Source of the DNA: Clostridia bacterium | GTDB taxonomy: Bacteria; Bacillota; Clostridia; Oscillospirales; Acutalibacteraceae | DNA: 64,000 nt | Assembly (NCBI GenBank): GCA_024404025.1 | Contig: JAKSQP010000014.1 | Location: 1 to 64,000 of the forward strand | Reading direction: 5' to 3' | Part shown: positions 45,002 through 53,176 of the stretch, one piece after another | Position numbering within the stretch: the first letter of the stretch is position 1 | Layout of the letters: each line of letters begins with the position of its first letter | Notes under the pieces: model-generated | Told to the model about the DNA's origin: nothing | Seen by the model: the letters and a program-made list of their open reading frames with translations, nothing else | Database searches by the model: none | Made by a program: the position numbers and the translations under genes

Positions 45002-45949
45002 TTATTCTTTCTTTTCGTATTTATCGTTTTTGATAACTTCTCTTGCAATATAAATGGGCCTGCCTTTTGTCTGAACATAGGTGCGTGCGATATATTCGCC
45101 GATAATGCCGATGCACATAAGCTGAATGCCGCCGAGAAGAAGAATAAGCACAACTATCGTTGCGTAACCTTTAACATCAATTCCGCAGAAAAGCTTCTGG
45201 ATAACAACTATCAGAAGATAGATAACGGAAAGCACGGAGGTTGCAAGACCCGTGTAGGTTGCGATTTTGAGCGGAGCGGTGGTAAAAGAGAAAATGCCTT
45301 CAAGTGCATATCTGAAGAGCTTTAAGAATGACCATTTTGATTCGCCGGTCGCTCTTTCTTCGGCAACATATGGAATAAATTTCGTGTTGAAGCCGACCCA
45401 GGAGAACAGTCCCTTTGAAAAGCGGAAATATTCATCCATCTGAAGAATCGCTTCAACCATCGGTCTGCGGAAAGTTCTGAAATCGCTTGCGCCCTTTACG
45501 AATTCCGTATCCGAAAATTTATTGATCAGCTTGTAGAAAATATCCTTGCAGAAAATAACCGCTTCGTTTTCGCTTCTCTCTGCCTGATATGCCGCAACGC
45601 AGTCAAATTCGGGCTGAATATCAAGAATCCTGACCATATCAAAAGCAATTGACGGCTTCTGCTGAAGGTCGGCATCAATAATGGTAACATATTCTCCCTC
45701 GGATTCTTTTAATCCGGCATACATTGCAGCTTCTTTGCCGAAATTTCTTGAGAAATTGATTATCTTAACCGGAACATCTCCGTCGCAAAGCGCTTTAAGA
45801 GCCTTAAAAGTTCCGTCTGTGCTTCCGTCGTTCACGAAAACAAGCTCATAATCATAATCTGCTTTTTCAAAATCCTTTTTGACTGCTTCATAAAAAAGAG
45901 GAACGTTCTTCTCTTCGTTATAGCAGGGAACAACAAATGAAAGCTTCAA
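45002..45949 (-). CDS. glycosyltransferase family 2 with C-terminal membrane helices
   Basis: A 315-residue protein of the DPM1/GtrB-like class that transfers a sugar from a nucleotide donor to polyprenyl phosphate. VVPCYNEEKNV and FVNDGSTDGTF bind the nucleotide, and TIIDADLQQKP is the DxD-type site. Two membrane helices follow (about 230-255 and 268-290). It ends with a Lys/Glu-rich tail. It is probably involved in cell-surface glycan modification; the substrate is unknown. The start is 18 bases downstream of the metK stop, so it is likely in the metK transcript. Confidence 0.88.
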   Translation of the reverse strand: MKLSFVVPCYNEEKNVPLFYEAVKKDFEKADYDYELVFVNDGSTDGTFKALKALCDGDVPVKIINFSRNFGKEAAMYAGLKESEGEYVTIIDADLQQKPSIAFDMVRILDIQPEFDCVAAYQAERSENEAVIFCKDIFYKLINKFSDTEFVKGASDFRTFRRPMVEAILQMDEYFRFSKGLFSWVGFNTKFIPYVAEERATGESKWSFLKLFRYALEGIFSFTTAPLKIATYTGLATSVLSVIYLLIVVIQKLFCGIDVKGYATIVVLILLLGGIQLMCIGIIGEYIARTYVQTKGRPIYIAREVIKNDKYEKKE

Positions 45950-45967
45950 ATTCTTTTCTTCCTTCTG

Positions 45968-47113
45968 TCAGATTTTTGCGGCTTTTCTGATTTCTTCCGC
46001 TCTGTCCGTCTTTTCCCAGGGAAGGTCAATATCAGTTCTGCCGATATGGCCGAGAGCGGCAACCTGTCTGTAAATCGGTCTTCTCAAGCCAAGAGCGGAG
46101 ATAATACCCGCCGGGCTTAAATCAAAGAGTTCCTTAACGATTCCGGCAATTTCCGTGTCGGCAATCTTTCCGGTGCCGAAGGTATCAACAAAAACCGAAA
46201 CAGGCTGCTCAACGCCGATTGCGTAGGCAAGCTGAACCTCGCACTTTGATGCGGCGCCCGACGCAACTATATTCTTTGCAACATATCTTGCAACATACGC
46301 TGCCGAGCGGTCAACCTTTGTGGGATCCTTGCCGCTGAATGCTCCGCCGCCGTGGCGGGCATATCCGCCGTATGTATCAACGATTATCTTTCTGCCGGTG
46401 AGTCCGCTGTCGCCGTTCGGGCCGCCGATAACGAATCTGCCGGTAGGATTGATATGATAAACCGTTTTTTCATCGAGCATATCGGCGGGAAGAGTTGTTT
46501 TGATAACCTTTTCGATAATATCCGCTCTGATCTGCTCAAGGGCGATTTCGGGAGCGTGCTGCGACGAAATAACAACCGTGTCAATTCTGACGGGCTTGTT
46601 GTTTTCATCATATTCGATTGTAACCTGGCTCTTTCCGTCCGGGCGGAGATAGCCGAGAGTTCCGTTTCTGCGCACCTCGGTGAGCTTTGCGCAGAGCTTG
46701 TGGGCAAGTGAAATCGGAAGAGGCATAAGCTCCGGAGTTTCATCGCAGGCAAAGCCGAACATCATGCCCTGGTCGCCTGCTCCGAGCTTGTCAACGCCCA
46801 TTGCAATGTCGCCTGACTGACGGTCAATGGCTGTCATAACCGAGCAGGTGTTGCCGTCAAAGCCCTTTTCGGAGCTGTCATAGCCTATATCGCATATAAC
46901 CTTTCTTGCAATTGCCGGAATATCAACATTTGCTTTTGTTGTGATTTCACCCATAATAAGAACCATACCGGTTGTTGCGCAGCATTCGCAGGCAACACGG
47001 CTCATGGGATCCTGCTCAAGAAGAGCATCAAGAACCGCATCTGAAATCTGATCGCAGATTTTGTCGGGATGTCCGCAGGTTACGGATTCGGATGTGAAGA
47101 AATAGTGTGCCAT
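45968..47113 (-). CDS. metK: S-adenosylmethionine synthetase
   Basis: MetK (381 residues) makes S-adenosylmethionine from methionine and [23 protein letters not shown], the [12 protein letters not shown] hexapeptide region and [19 protein letters not shown] are all present. ATG 47113 follows GAGG by 8 bases and gives the normal [10 protein letters not shown] opening. A SAM-I riboswitch and intrinsic terminator lie in the leader, so high SAM should stop transcription of metK and the glycosyltransferase gene behind it. Confidence 0.98.
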   Translation of the reverse strand: MAHYFFTSESVTCGHPDKICDQISDAVLDALLEQDPMSRVACECCATTGMVLIMGEITTKANVDIPAIARKVICDIGYDSSEKGFDGNTCSVMTAIDRQSGDIAMGVDKLGAGDQGMMFGFACDETPELMPLPISLAHKLCAKLTEVRRNGTLGYLRPDGKSQVTIEYDENNKPVRIDTVVISSQHAPEIALEQIRADIIEKVIKTTLPADMLDEKTVYHINPTGRFVIGGPNGDSGLTGRKIIVDTYGGYARHGGGAFSGKDPTKVDRSAAYVARYVAKNIVASGAASKCEVQLAYAIGVEQPVSVFVDTFGTGKIADTEIAGIVKELFDLSPAGIISALGLRRPIYRQVAALGHIGRTDIDLPWEKTDRAEEIRKAAKI

Positions 47114-47163
47114 TTTTAAAACCTCGTAAAATGTTATTATCAATGATTTTGTCCATGTGAGTT

Positions 47164-47192
47164 AAAAAACCCGCCGAAGGCTATTCGGCGGG
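47164..47192 (-). terminator. Riboswitch-controlled terminator in the metK leader
   Basis: CCCGCCGAA (47170-47178) pairs with TTCGGCGGG (47184-47192) around a 5-base loop, and six Ts follow on the minus strand. It sits 8 bases downstream of the SAM-I aptamer, as expected for the expression platform. Confidence 0.92.
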
Positions 47193-47200
47193 CGAAAACA

Positions 47201-47296
47201 CCTTATCTTTCGGCAAAATGCCGCAGGAATTAGCACCTTGTTTAACACAGGTTGCCGGGCTTCAAAGGGCCTGTCCCTCAGCCTCTCTCAATAAGG
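47201..47296 (-). promoter_or_regulatory. SAM-I riboswitch (S-box) upstream of metK
   Basis: The minus-strand RNA has the SAM-I landmarks in order: CTTATTGAGAGAGG at the 5' side of P1, GAGGGACAGGCCC, GAAGCCCGGCAACC, GGTGCTAATTCC and AAGATAAGG closing P1. The P1 strands (CTTAT and ATAAG) are complementary. An intrinsic terminator follows, so SAM binding should switch metK off. Confidence 0.95.
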
Positions 47297-47316
47297 ACAT
47301 ATTCTATTGACACTTT

Positions 47317-47346
47317 ATTATATAACCATAATATGCGTTTTGTCAA
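47317..47346 (-). promoter_or_regulatory. Promoter of metK
   Basis: On the minus strand TTGACA (47341-47346) and TATAAT (47317-47322) are 18 bases apart, with the start of transcription near 47310, just upstream of the aptamer. The -35 box lies over the clpC stop codon. Confidence 0.85.
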
Positions 47347-49793
47347 CAATTTTCTGCAGCATTGAATAAAAATTCTCCGTCGGCAAAGCTGCACACATAG
47401 CTTTCTCCCGCCCGGATCCTGCCTTCAAGCATCTGCTCCGAAAGCTTATCCTCTATCCTCTGCTGAATTGCTCTGCGGAGCGGTCTTGCGCCGTAAACCG
47501 GGTCAAATCCGGCTTTTCCGACAGCTTCAACCGCTTCCCTGCTGAATTCAAGATTTATATCAAGCTCTTTGACTCTCTTTGAAAGACCGAGAAGCATTCT
47601 GCCCGCAATTTCGTCAATATTTTCTTTGGTAAGCTGATGAAAAACGATTATATCGTCAACTCTGTTCAGAAATTCGGGCCGGAACATATTTTTAAGCTCG
47701 CTCATAACGGCATCCTTGATTCTTCTCTCGTCCATTGTTTCTCCCGATGACGGAGCGAAGCCGAGAGTTCCGCCGCCCGTCTGCGCAATCTGTTTTGCGC
47801 CGACATTTGAGGTCATAATTATGATACAGTTTTTGAAATCGACTCTTCTGCCCTGAGAATCGGTCAGTATGCCGTCTTCGAGAATCTGAAGAAGCATATT
47901 GAAAACATCGGGATGCGCCTTTTCTATTTCATCAAAAAGCAAAACCGAATAAGGTCTTCTGCGCACCTTTTCGGTGAGCTGGCCGCCCTCATCATAGCCG
48001 ACATAGCCGGGAGGCGAGCCGACAAGCCTTGAAACCGTATGCTTTTCCATATATTCGGACATATCAAGGCGGATCATTGCATTTTCATCGCCGAACATTG
48101 TTGCCGCAAGGGTCTTGCAAAGCTCGGTTTTGCCGACACCCGTGGGGCCGAGGAATATAAACGAACCGGTAGGCCTTTTCGGATCTTTCAGACCCGCTCT
48201 GCCCCGCCTTATCGCTTTTGCAACAGCGCTGACCGCTTCATCCTGGCCGACTATTCTTGCGTGAAGCTCTTCTTCCATGTGAAGCAAACGCTGACTTTCC
48301 TCCTGCGTTATCTGAACAACGGGGATTCCCGTCCATTGCGAAACGATCTGTGCGATTTCCTGCTCGGTCACTTCTCCCGTTATGCGGCTGTTTTTATCTT
48401 TCCAGATCCTGCGCTGCTCTTCAAGCTGTGAAGCGAGCTTATTCTTTTCATCTCTGATTTCGGCAGCGCGCTCAAACTCCTGCGAATTGACTGCGCTTGC
48501 CATTTCTTCGCCAATGCTCTTTATTCTGTCTTCAAGCTCTTTAAGCTCGGGAGGAGTTGTGAATGAACGCAGCCTGACCTTTGAGGCAGCTTCGTCAACA
48601 AGATCGATCGCCTTGTCGGGAAGGTATCTGTCGCCGATATATCTTGACGAAAGCTTGACCGCCGCAAAGATGGCGTTATCCGTTATTCTGACCTTATGAT
48701 GAGCCTCGTATTTATCACGAAGCCCCTTAAGGATTTCAACGGCTTCGTCTTCAGTCGGCTCGCCGACGGTTACCGGCTGAAATCTTCTTTCAAGAGCCGA
48801 ATCCTTTTCGATATGCTTTCTGTATTCTTCAAGAGTTGTTGCGCCGATGACCTGAAGCTCTCCCCTTGCAAGAGAAGGCTTGAGGATGTTTGCGGCATCA
48901 ACTGCACCCTCTGCCGAGCCTGCGCCGATAAGGGTATGCACCTCATCAATAAAAAGAATCACATCGCCGGATTTCTGGACTTCATCAATGGCATTGCGGA
49001 TTCTTTCTTCAAAATCGCCTCTGTATTTTGTTCCGGCAACCATTCCGGTCAGGTCAAGAGCAATGATTCTTTTATTGCGAAGAAGCTCCGGCACTTCGCC
49101 TGTTGCGATTTTCAGCGCAAGTCCCTCTGCAATTGCGGTTTTGCCGACTCCCGGCTCACCGATAAGGCAGGGGTTGTTTTTCGTTCTCCTGCTTAAAATC
49201 TGAATAACTCTGTCTATCTCGTTCTGCCTGCCGATAACCGGATCTATTCTGCCTTGATTTGCAAGGGCGGTAAGATCTCTGCCATATTGAGAAAGCACGG
49301 GAGTGTCGCTTTTCTGCTTATTCTGATTCTGCTTTTTGCCGTTCTGAACGGGATTGCTTCCGATGGCATTATTCAGATCGTTGAGAAGTTCCTGCGGCTG
49401 AACGCCGAGCTGGGTGAGAATCTCCGAAGCGGCGGAATTTCCTTCACGGATAAGACCCATCAGAATATGCTCCGTGCCGATATATGAATGGCCCATTCCT
49501 CTGCCCTGAAGAATCGCCGTGTCAATAATATTTTTGGCTCTCGGAGTAAAATCATTCGGGGTCAGAACAGTCGGTGAGCCGATTCCGACGCTGCTTTTTA
49601 TTACCGATTCAACCTCATCAAATGTTACATTTCTCGCAGAAAGAGCAGTATATGCCATTCCTCCGCTTTCGGAAAGAAGGCCGAGCAGAATATGCTCGCT
49701 TCCGACATAGGCATGGCCGAGATTTTCGGCAGCGCCGATAGCTCCGTTGAGAGCTTCATTAGCCTTCTGCGTAAAGCCCGTGAATCTGTACAT
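47343..49793 (-). CDS. clpC: ATP-dependent Clp protease ATP-binding subunit ClpC
   Basis: ClpC (816 residues) is a two-ring AAA+ unfoldase that works with ClpP on damaged or phospho-arginine-marked proteins. Two N-terminal Clp-N repeats (about 1-145) bind adaptors and phospho-arginine. The first AAA+ domain has GEPGVGKTAIAEGL, then the UVR-containing middle domain (NSQEFERAAEIRDEKNKL), then the second AAA+ domain with [14 protein letters not shown]. It is last in ctsR-mcsA-mcsB-clpC. No terminator follows it, so its transcript may run into the metK riboswitch. Confidence 0.97.
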   Translation of the reverse strand: MYRFTGFTQKANEALNGAIGAAENLGHAYVGSEHILLGLLSESGGMAYTALSARNVTFDEVESVIKSSVGIGSPTVLTPNDFTPRAKNIIDTAILQGRGMGHSYIGTEHILMGLIREGNSAASEILTQLGVQPQELLNDLNNAIGSNPVQNGKKQNQNKQKSDTPVLSQYGRDLTALANQGRIDPVIGRQNEIDRVIQILSRRTKNNPCLIGEPGVGKTAIAEGLALKIATGEVPELLRNKRIIALDLTGMVAGTKYRGDFEERIRNAIDEVQKSGDVILFIDEVHTLIGAGSAEGAVDAANILKPSLARGELQVIGATTLEEYRKHIEKDSALERRFQPVTVGEPTEDEAVEILKGLRDKYEAHHKVRITDNAIFAAVKLSSRYIGDRYLPDKAIDLVDEAASKVRLRSFTTPPELKELEDRIKSIGEEMASAVNSQEFERAAEIRDEKNKLASQLEEQRRIWKDKNSRITGEVTEQEIAQIVSQWTGIPVVQITQEESQRLLHMEEELHARIVGQDEAVSAVAKAIRRGRAGLKDPKRPTGSFIFLGPTGVGKTELCKTLAATMFGDENAMIRLDMSEYMEKHTVSRLVGSPPGYVGYDEGGQLTEKVRRRPYSVLLFDEIEKAHPDVFNMLLQILEDGILTDSQGRRVDFKNCIIIMTSNVGAKQIAQTGGGTLGFAPSSGETMDERRIKDAVMSELKNMFRPEFLNRVDDIIVFHQLTKENIDEIAGRMLLGLSKRVKELDINLEFSREAVEAVGKAGFDPVYGARPLRRAIQQRIEDKLSEQMLEGRIRAGESYVCSFADGEFLFNAAENC

Positions 49794-49805
49794 TCAAGTC
49801 ACCTC

Positions 49806-50813
49806 TTAATTGATGGCTTCTCTGACCGCTTTTGCTCTCGCCGCATCTCTTGCGGCAGGTCCGCTGACCGTTTCATCCGCCGCACTTATTGTTGCGGGCT
49901 GCATACTTACGATAAGCTCATTTATCTTTTCAAGCTCTATATCAATAAGTCCTCTTGCAGCGCCGAGACGGACAACGGAAATAAGTTCCATAAATTCATC
50001 GGTTGAGAGAAGTCTTGCATTTTTCAGAACGCCGAGCGCACGGAAGATTTTGTCTTCCTCTGCGGGGTTCTTGATGATTTCAGCCGCTGCCGCTCTTTCC
50101 TGGGCAACGAGCTGCAAAACTATTGATTTAAGATTTGCAATTGCGGTTTCTTCGGTTATTCCGAGAGTTACCTGATTGCTTATCTGATAAATATCGCCGT
50201 TTGCTCTTGAGCCTTCGCCGTAAGCTCCTCTGATGGTCAGGCCGAGCTTTGAAACGGTATTGGCAAGCCTTGAAATCTGGCCGCATCTTGTCAGAGCCGG
50301 CAGATGAAGCATAACCGAAGCTCTCATCGCCGTGCCGAGATTTGTCGGGCATTGCGTGAGATAGCCGATTCTGTCATCAAAGGCATAATCAAGCCTGCCG
50401 TCAAGCATCGAATCAAGCTTATCCGCTGTGTCATACGCTTCTTCAAGAGCAAGACCCGCTTTCATAACCTGAAGTCTGATGTGGTCCTCCTCACAGAGCA
50501 TAATGCTGACACTTTCATCCTCCGAAAGAATAAGCGCAGAGCCATCTTTCTTTGAAGCAAATTCGGGGCTTATAAGATGCCTTTCGGCAAGTGAAACCGC
50601 CTGGATCCTTGAAAGATTCTTCATTTCGATATAGCTGAAATCTTTGCTGTCATTTTCAAAAACGGCGGATTTGACAAGCTCGTTTACTTTTGTTCTACCC
50701 TCTGCATCAAGTCTGCACGGGAACGGAAACTCATTGAGATTTCTTGCAAGGCGGATTCTTGTTGAAAGAACGATATCGCCCTGGTCGCCTTTTTCAATAT
50801 ACCATTTGCTCAT
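49806..50813 (-). CDS. mcsB: protein arginine kinase McsB
   Basis: McsB (335 residues) phosphorylates arginines on target proteins, marking them for ClpC-ClpP. It belongs to the ATP:guanido phosphotransferase family: VLSTRIRLARNLNEFPFP near the start, LSEDESVSIMLCEEDHIRLQ, CPTNLGTAMRASVMLHLPAL and RGAYGEGSRANGD with the flexible loop. ATG 50813 overlaps the mcsA stop by 4 bases and follows GGAGGGG. The C-terminal tail is Ala-rich. Confidence 0.95.
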   Translation of the reverse strand: MSKWYIEKGDQGDIVLSTRIRLARNLNEFPFPCRLDAEGRTKVNELVKSAVFENDSKDFSYIEMKNLSRIQAVSLAERHLISPEFASKKDGSALILSEDESVSIMLCEEDHIRLQVMKAGLALEEAYDTADKLDSMLDGRLDYAFDDRIGYLTQCPTNLGTAMRASVMLHLPALTRCGQISRLANTVSKLGLTIRGAYGEGSRANGDIYQISNQVTLGITEETAIANLKSIVLQLVAQERAAAAEIIKNPAEEDKIFRALGVLKNARLLSTDEFMELISVVRLGAARGLIDIELEKINELIVSMQPATISAADETVSGPAARDAARAKAVREAIN

Positions 50814-51325
50814 TTGTTTTCCCCTCCCTTGAGTGCTTTGATTTCGTCCCTGATTTTTGCCGCTTCTTCGAATTCCTGCTTTGCAACGCATTCGTTCATC
50901 TGCTTCTGAAGTTTTTCGATTTTTTCTTCCGTTGTTTCAACTTTGACCTTTTCGGGCACGGCGGCGCTGGTTTTGCCGTTATGCTTTATTTTGCCGTGAA
51001 TTCTCTGAATCGAGGGAAGAAGTCTGTCATAGAACGTTCTGTAACAATCTGCGCAGCCGACTTTGCCCTCTCTTGCAATATCTTCAAAAGATGCGCCGCA
51101 TTTTTCACATCTTTTAACAGGATTTCCCTGGCCGAGCGACGGCATCATATCGCCGAGGAAGCCTCCGAAAAACTGTGAAAGTCCGAGACCGAAATCCGAA
51201 AAAACATCGTCATAACCGAGATGCGATGCGCATTCGGAGCAGAGATGGCTCTCTGCCATATCTCCGTTGATAATCTGTTTGATATGAGTTGTTGCCTCAT
51301 TTTTTCCGCAATTCTGACATAACAT
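50810..51325 (-). CDS. mcsA: McsA, zinc-binding activator of McsB
   Basis: McsA (171 residues) activates McsB and binds metals. Two pairs of CxxC occur near the N terminus (MLCQNCGKNE, LCSECASHL), two more in the middle (CEKCGASF, CADCYRTF), and a UVR motif at the end (KQEFEEAAKIRDEIKALKGG). ATG 51325 gives the usual MLCQNCG opening; an upstream in-frame ATG at 51331 is possible. It lies between ctsR and mcsB. Confidence 0.93.
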   Translation of the reverse strand: MLCQNCGKNEATTHIKQIINGDMAESHLCSECASHLGYDDVFSDFGLGLSQFFGGFLGDMMPSLGQGNPVKRCEKCGASFEDIAREGKVGCADCYRTFYDRLLPSIQRIHGKIKHNGKTSAAVPEKVKVETTEEKIEKLQKQMNECVAKQEFEEAAKIRDEIKALKGGENK

Positions 51326-51347
51326 AATCATTCATCCTTTCTGTCAT

Positions 51348-51818
51348 TTATTCCGATTGTGAATCTTTTATTCTGTTCCATTCAAGAAGCATCTGTTTGA
51401 ATATCGAAGCTCTCACCGCATCTCTTATCTGCGGCGGAAGAATTCTCAACGAATTTTCATTGACCGCCGAAAGCATAAGCCTTGCGCTGTCTGCCGTGAT
51501 AACCGAATTATCAAGCAAATTAAGTATATGCGCACGGGCGGTTGAATAGTCTACCGAATCGCCGATATGATTGACCGTGTGCATGATCACCGACGGTCTG
51601 TCAAGCTTAAGGCGTGTTATCTTTATATATCCGCCGCCGCCCCGTCTGCTTTCAACAATATATCCCTGCTCCGGAGTAAATCTTGAAGAAATAACATAAT
51701 TTATCTGGCTCGGAACGCACCCTAGAGTCTGCGCCAGTTCATTTCTCTGAATTTCGGTTGTGCCGTCCTCCGAAAGCATCTCCATAAGCATTCTTGCTAT
51801 CTGATTGCTTAAGCTCAT
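51348..51818 (-). CDS. ctsR: transcriptional repressor CtsR
   Basis: CtsR (156 residues) is the class III heat-shock repressor of clp genes in Firmicutes. It opens MSLSNQIARMLMEMLSED, has the winged-helix segment ELAQTLGCVPSQINYVISSRF and the GGGGYIKITR wing that contacts DNA. McsB phosphorylation or heat releases it. It heads its own operon and its operators flank the promoter, so it is autoregulated. The ribosome site before ATG 51818 is weak (GAGATGAG). Confidence 0.95.
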   Translation of the reverse strand: MSLSNQIARMLMEMLSEDGTTEIQRNELAQTLGCVPSQINYVISSRFTPEQGYIVESRRGGGGYIKITRLKLDRPSVIMHTVNHIGDSVDYSTARAHILNLLDNSVITADSARLMLSAVNENSLRILPPQIRDAVRASIFKQMLLEWNRIKDSQSE

Positions 51819-51835
51819 CTGCTCATCTCTTTCAC

Positions 51836-51858
51836 TTTGACTTTGACTTTCTTTGACC
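51836..51858 (-). promoter_or_regulatory. CtsR operator, downstream site
   Basis: On the minus strand GGTCAAA-GAA-AGTCAAA (51842-51858) matches the known tandem-heptad CtsR site exactly, and a third GTCAAA follows (51836-51841). It lies between the start of transcription and the ctsR start codon. Confidence 0.93.
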
Positions 51859-51867
51859 TTTGCCCGT

Positions 51868-51896
51868 ATTATAGGACGAAATCTCAAAAAGGTCAA
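51868..51896 (-). promoter_or_regulatory. Promoter of ctsR-mcsA-mcsB-clpC
   Basis: On the minus strand TTGACC (51891-51896) and TATAAT (51868-51873) are 17 bases apart, with transcription starting near 51861. The -35 box is part of an upstream CtsR heptad. Confidence 0.9.
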
Positions 51897-51914
51897 AGGT
51901 CAGAAAAGGTCAAA
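51891..51914 (+). promoter_or_regulatory. CtsR operator, upstream site over the -35 box
   Basis: On the plus strand GGTCAAA (51891-51897), GGTCAGA (51898-51904) and GGTCAAA (51908-51914) are arrayed as direct heptads in the opposite orientation to the downstream site. The first covers the -35 box, so CtsR binding would block RNA polymerase. Confidence 0.85.
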
Positions 51915-52052
51915 TTTGATTATTACTATGTTGTTTTCTGCGATTATCTCTGAATATCTTCTATTTTCTTCGATTTTCTTGATTTTTTGAATTCTGCATA
52001 ATTTTTGACTTTCAAAGCGATTATTGACCTTTGATCCGAAAAATATACAAAA

Positions 52053-52076
52053 AAGCGGTGAGAAATCTCACCGCTT
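52053..52076 (-). terminator. Terminator of dus
   Basis: AAGCGGTGAG (52053-52062) pairs with CTCACCGCTT (52067-52076) around AAAT and is followed on the minus strand by a T-run. The stem overlaps the dus stop codon. Confidence 0.92.
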
Positions 52077-53040
52077 AATCTGCTGAATCAATTACTTTTT
52101 CCGCAAGTTCTTTAAGTTGGTCAAGCGTTTCAAGGCTGCCGATGGATTGGCGCATTGCCGCTGCGCCTCTCATTCCTTTTATATACCAGCCGGCGTGCTT
52201 TCTTGCCTCTCTCATTCCGATGAATTCGCCCTTATATTCACACATACGGGTGATATGGCGGATCATTATCTGCATTTTCTCTTCAATTGCCGGCTCCGGG
52301 ATTATTTCGCCGCCGCAGAGAGCGGAGTTGATCATTGCGAATTTCCACGGTGCGCCGAGCGCTCCCCTGCCCATCATCAGAAAATCACAGCCGGTTTTTT
52401 CAAGCATTCTTTCTGCTGAATCAACATCCGTCACATCGCCGTTGCCGATAACCGGTATTTTTACGGCTTCTTTGACTTGCCTTATGATGTCACGGTTAAC
52501 GGGAGGCGCATACATCTGCCTTCTCGTTCTGCCGTGAACAGTTATTGCCGAAGCACCTGCATTTTCAAGCTTCAGAGCCATTTCAACGGCGTTGATGCTG
52601 TCTTCATCCCAGCCGGAGCGAATTTTGCAGGTTATGGGCAGAGAAACAGCATTGACACATTTTTCGGTTATTCTTGCCGCAAGGTCTGGATCTTTCATCA
52701 GCGCACTTCCGCCGCCGTTGCCTGCAACCTTCGGCGCAGGGCAACCCATATTTATATCAATAACTGCGCATCCCGTCTGCTCCGCCATTTTTGCCGCTTC
52801 CGCCATTGTTTCCGGTTCGCAGCCGAAAATCTGAACCGCCGCAGGCCTTTCGGTTTCGCCCAAAAGCATCAGCTTATCCGATTTTCTGTCACCCATAATC
52901 AATCCTTTTGAACTGACCATTTCTGTAACAACATACGAAGCACCGTATTCTATGCAGATTTCACGGAATGCTCTGTCCGTTACTCCTGCCATCGGGGCAA
53001 GCGCACAGCATCCTTTAAGCTCGGTATTTCCTATCTTCAT
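52075..53040 (-). CDS. dusB: tRNA-dihydrouridine synthase, DusB type
   Basis: A 321-residue flavoenzyme that reduces uridines in tRNA. LAPMAGVTDRAFREICIEYG binds FMN, NMGCPAPKVAGNGGGSALM holds the catalytic cysteine, and VHGRTRRQMY and GNGDVTD follow in the barrel. GGAG precedes the ATG. It is a single gene with its own terminator, divergent from polA. Confidence 0.94.
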   Translation of the reverse strand: MKIGNTELKGCCALAPMAGVTDRAFREICIEYGASYVVTEMVSSKGLIMGDRKSDKLMLLGETERPAAVQIFGCEPETMAEAAKMAEQTGCAVIDINMGCPAPKVAGNGGGSALMKDPDLAARITEKCVNAVSLPITCKIRSGWDEDSINAVEMALKLENAGASAITVHGRTRRQMYAPPVNRDIIRQVKEAVKIPVIGNGDVTDVDSAERMLEKTGCDFLMMGRGALGAPWKFAMINSALCGGEIIPEPAIEEKMQIMIRHITRMCEYKGEFIGMREARKHAGWYIKGMRGAAAMRQSIGSLETLDQLKELAEKVIDSAD

Positions 53041-53176
53041 CGGTCTACTCCTGAATATGATGATATGATTTTACCATTTATGATTAGGTAATTCAATATT
53101 TTTTAAAAATAATGGTGAAATCTTCAAAATATATGCTATAATAATATTTAACGATATTATTTGAGGTGATTCAGCG

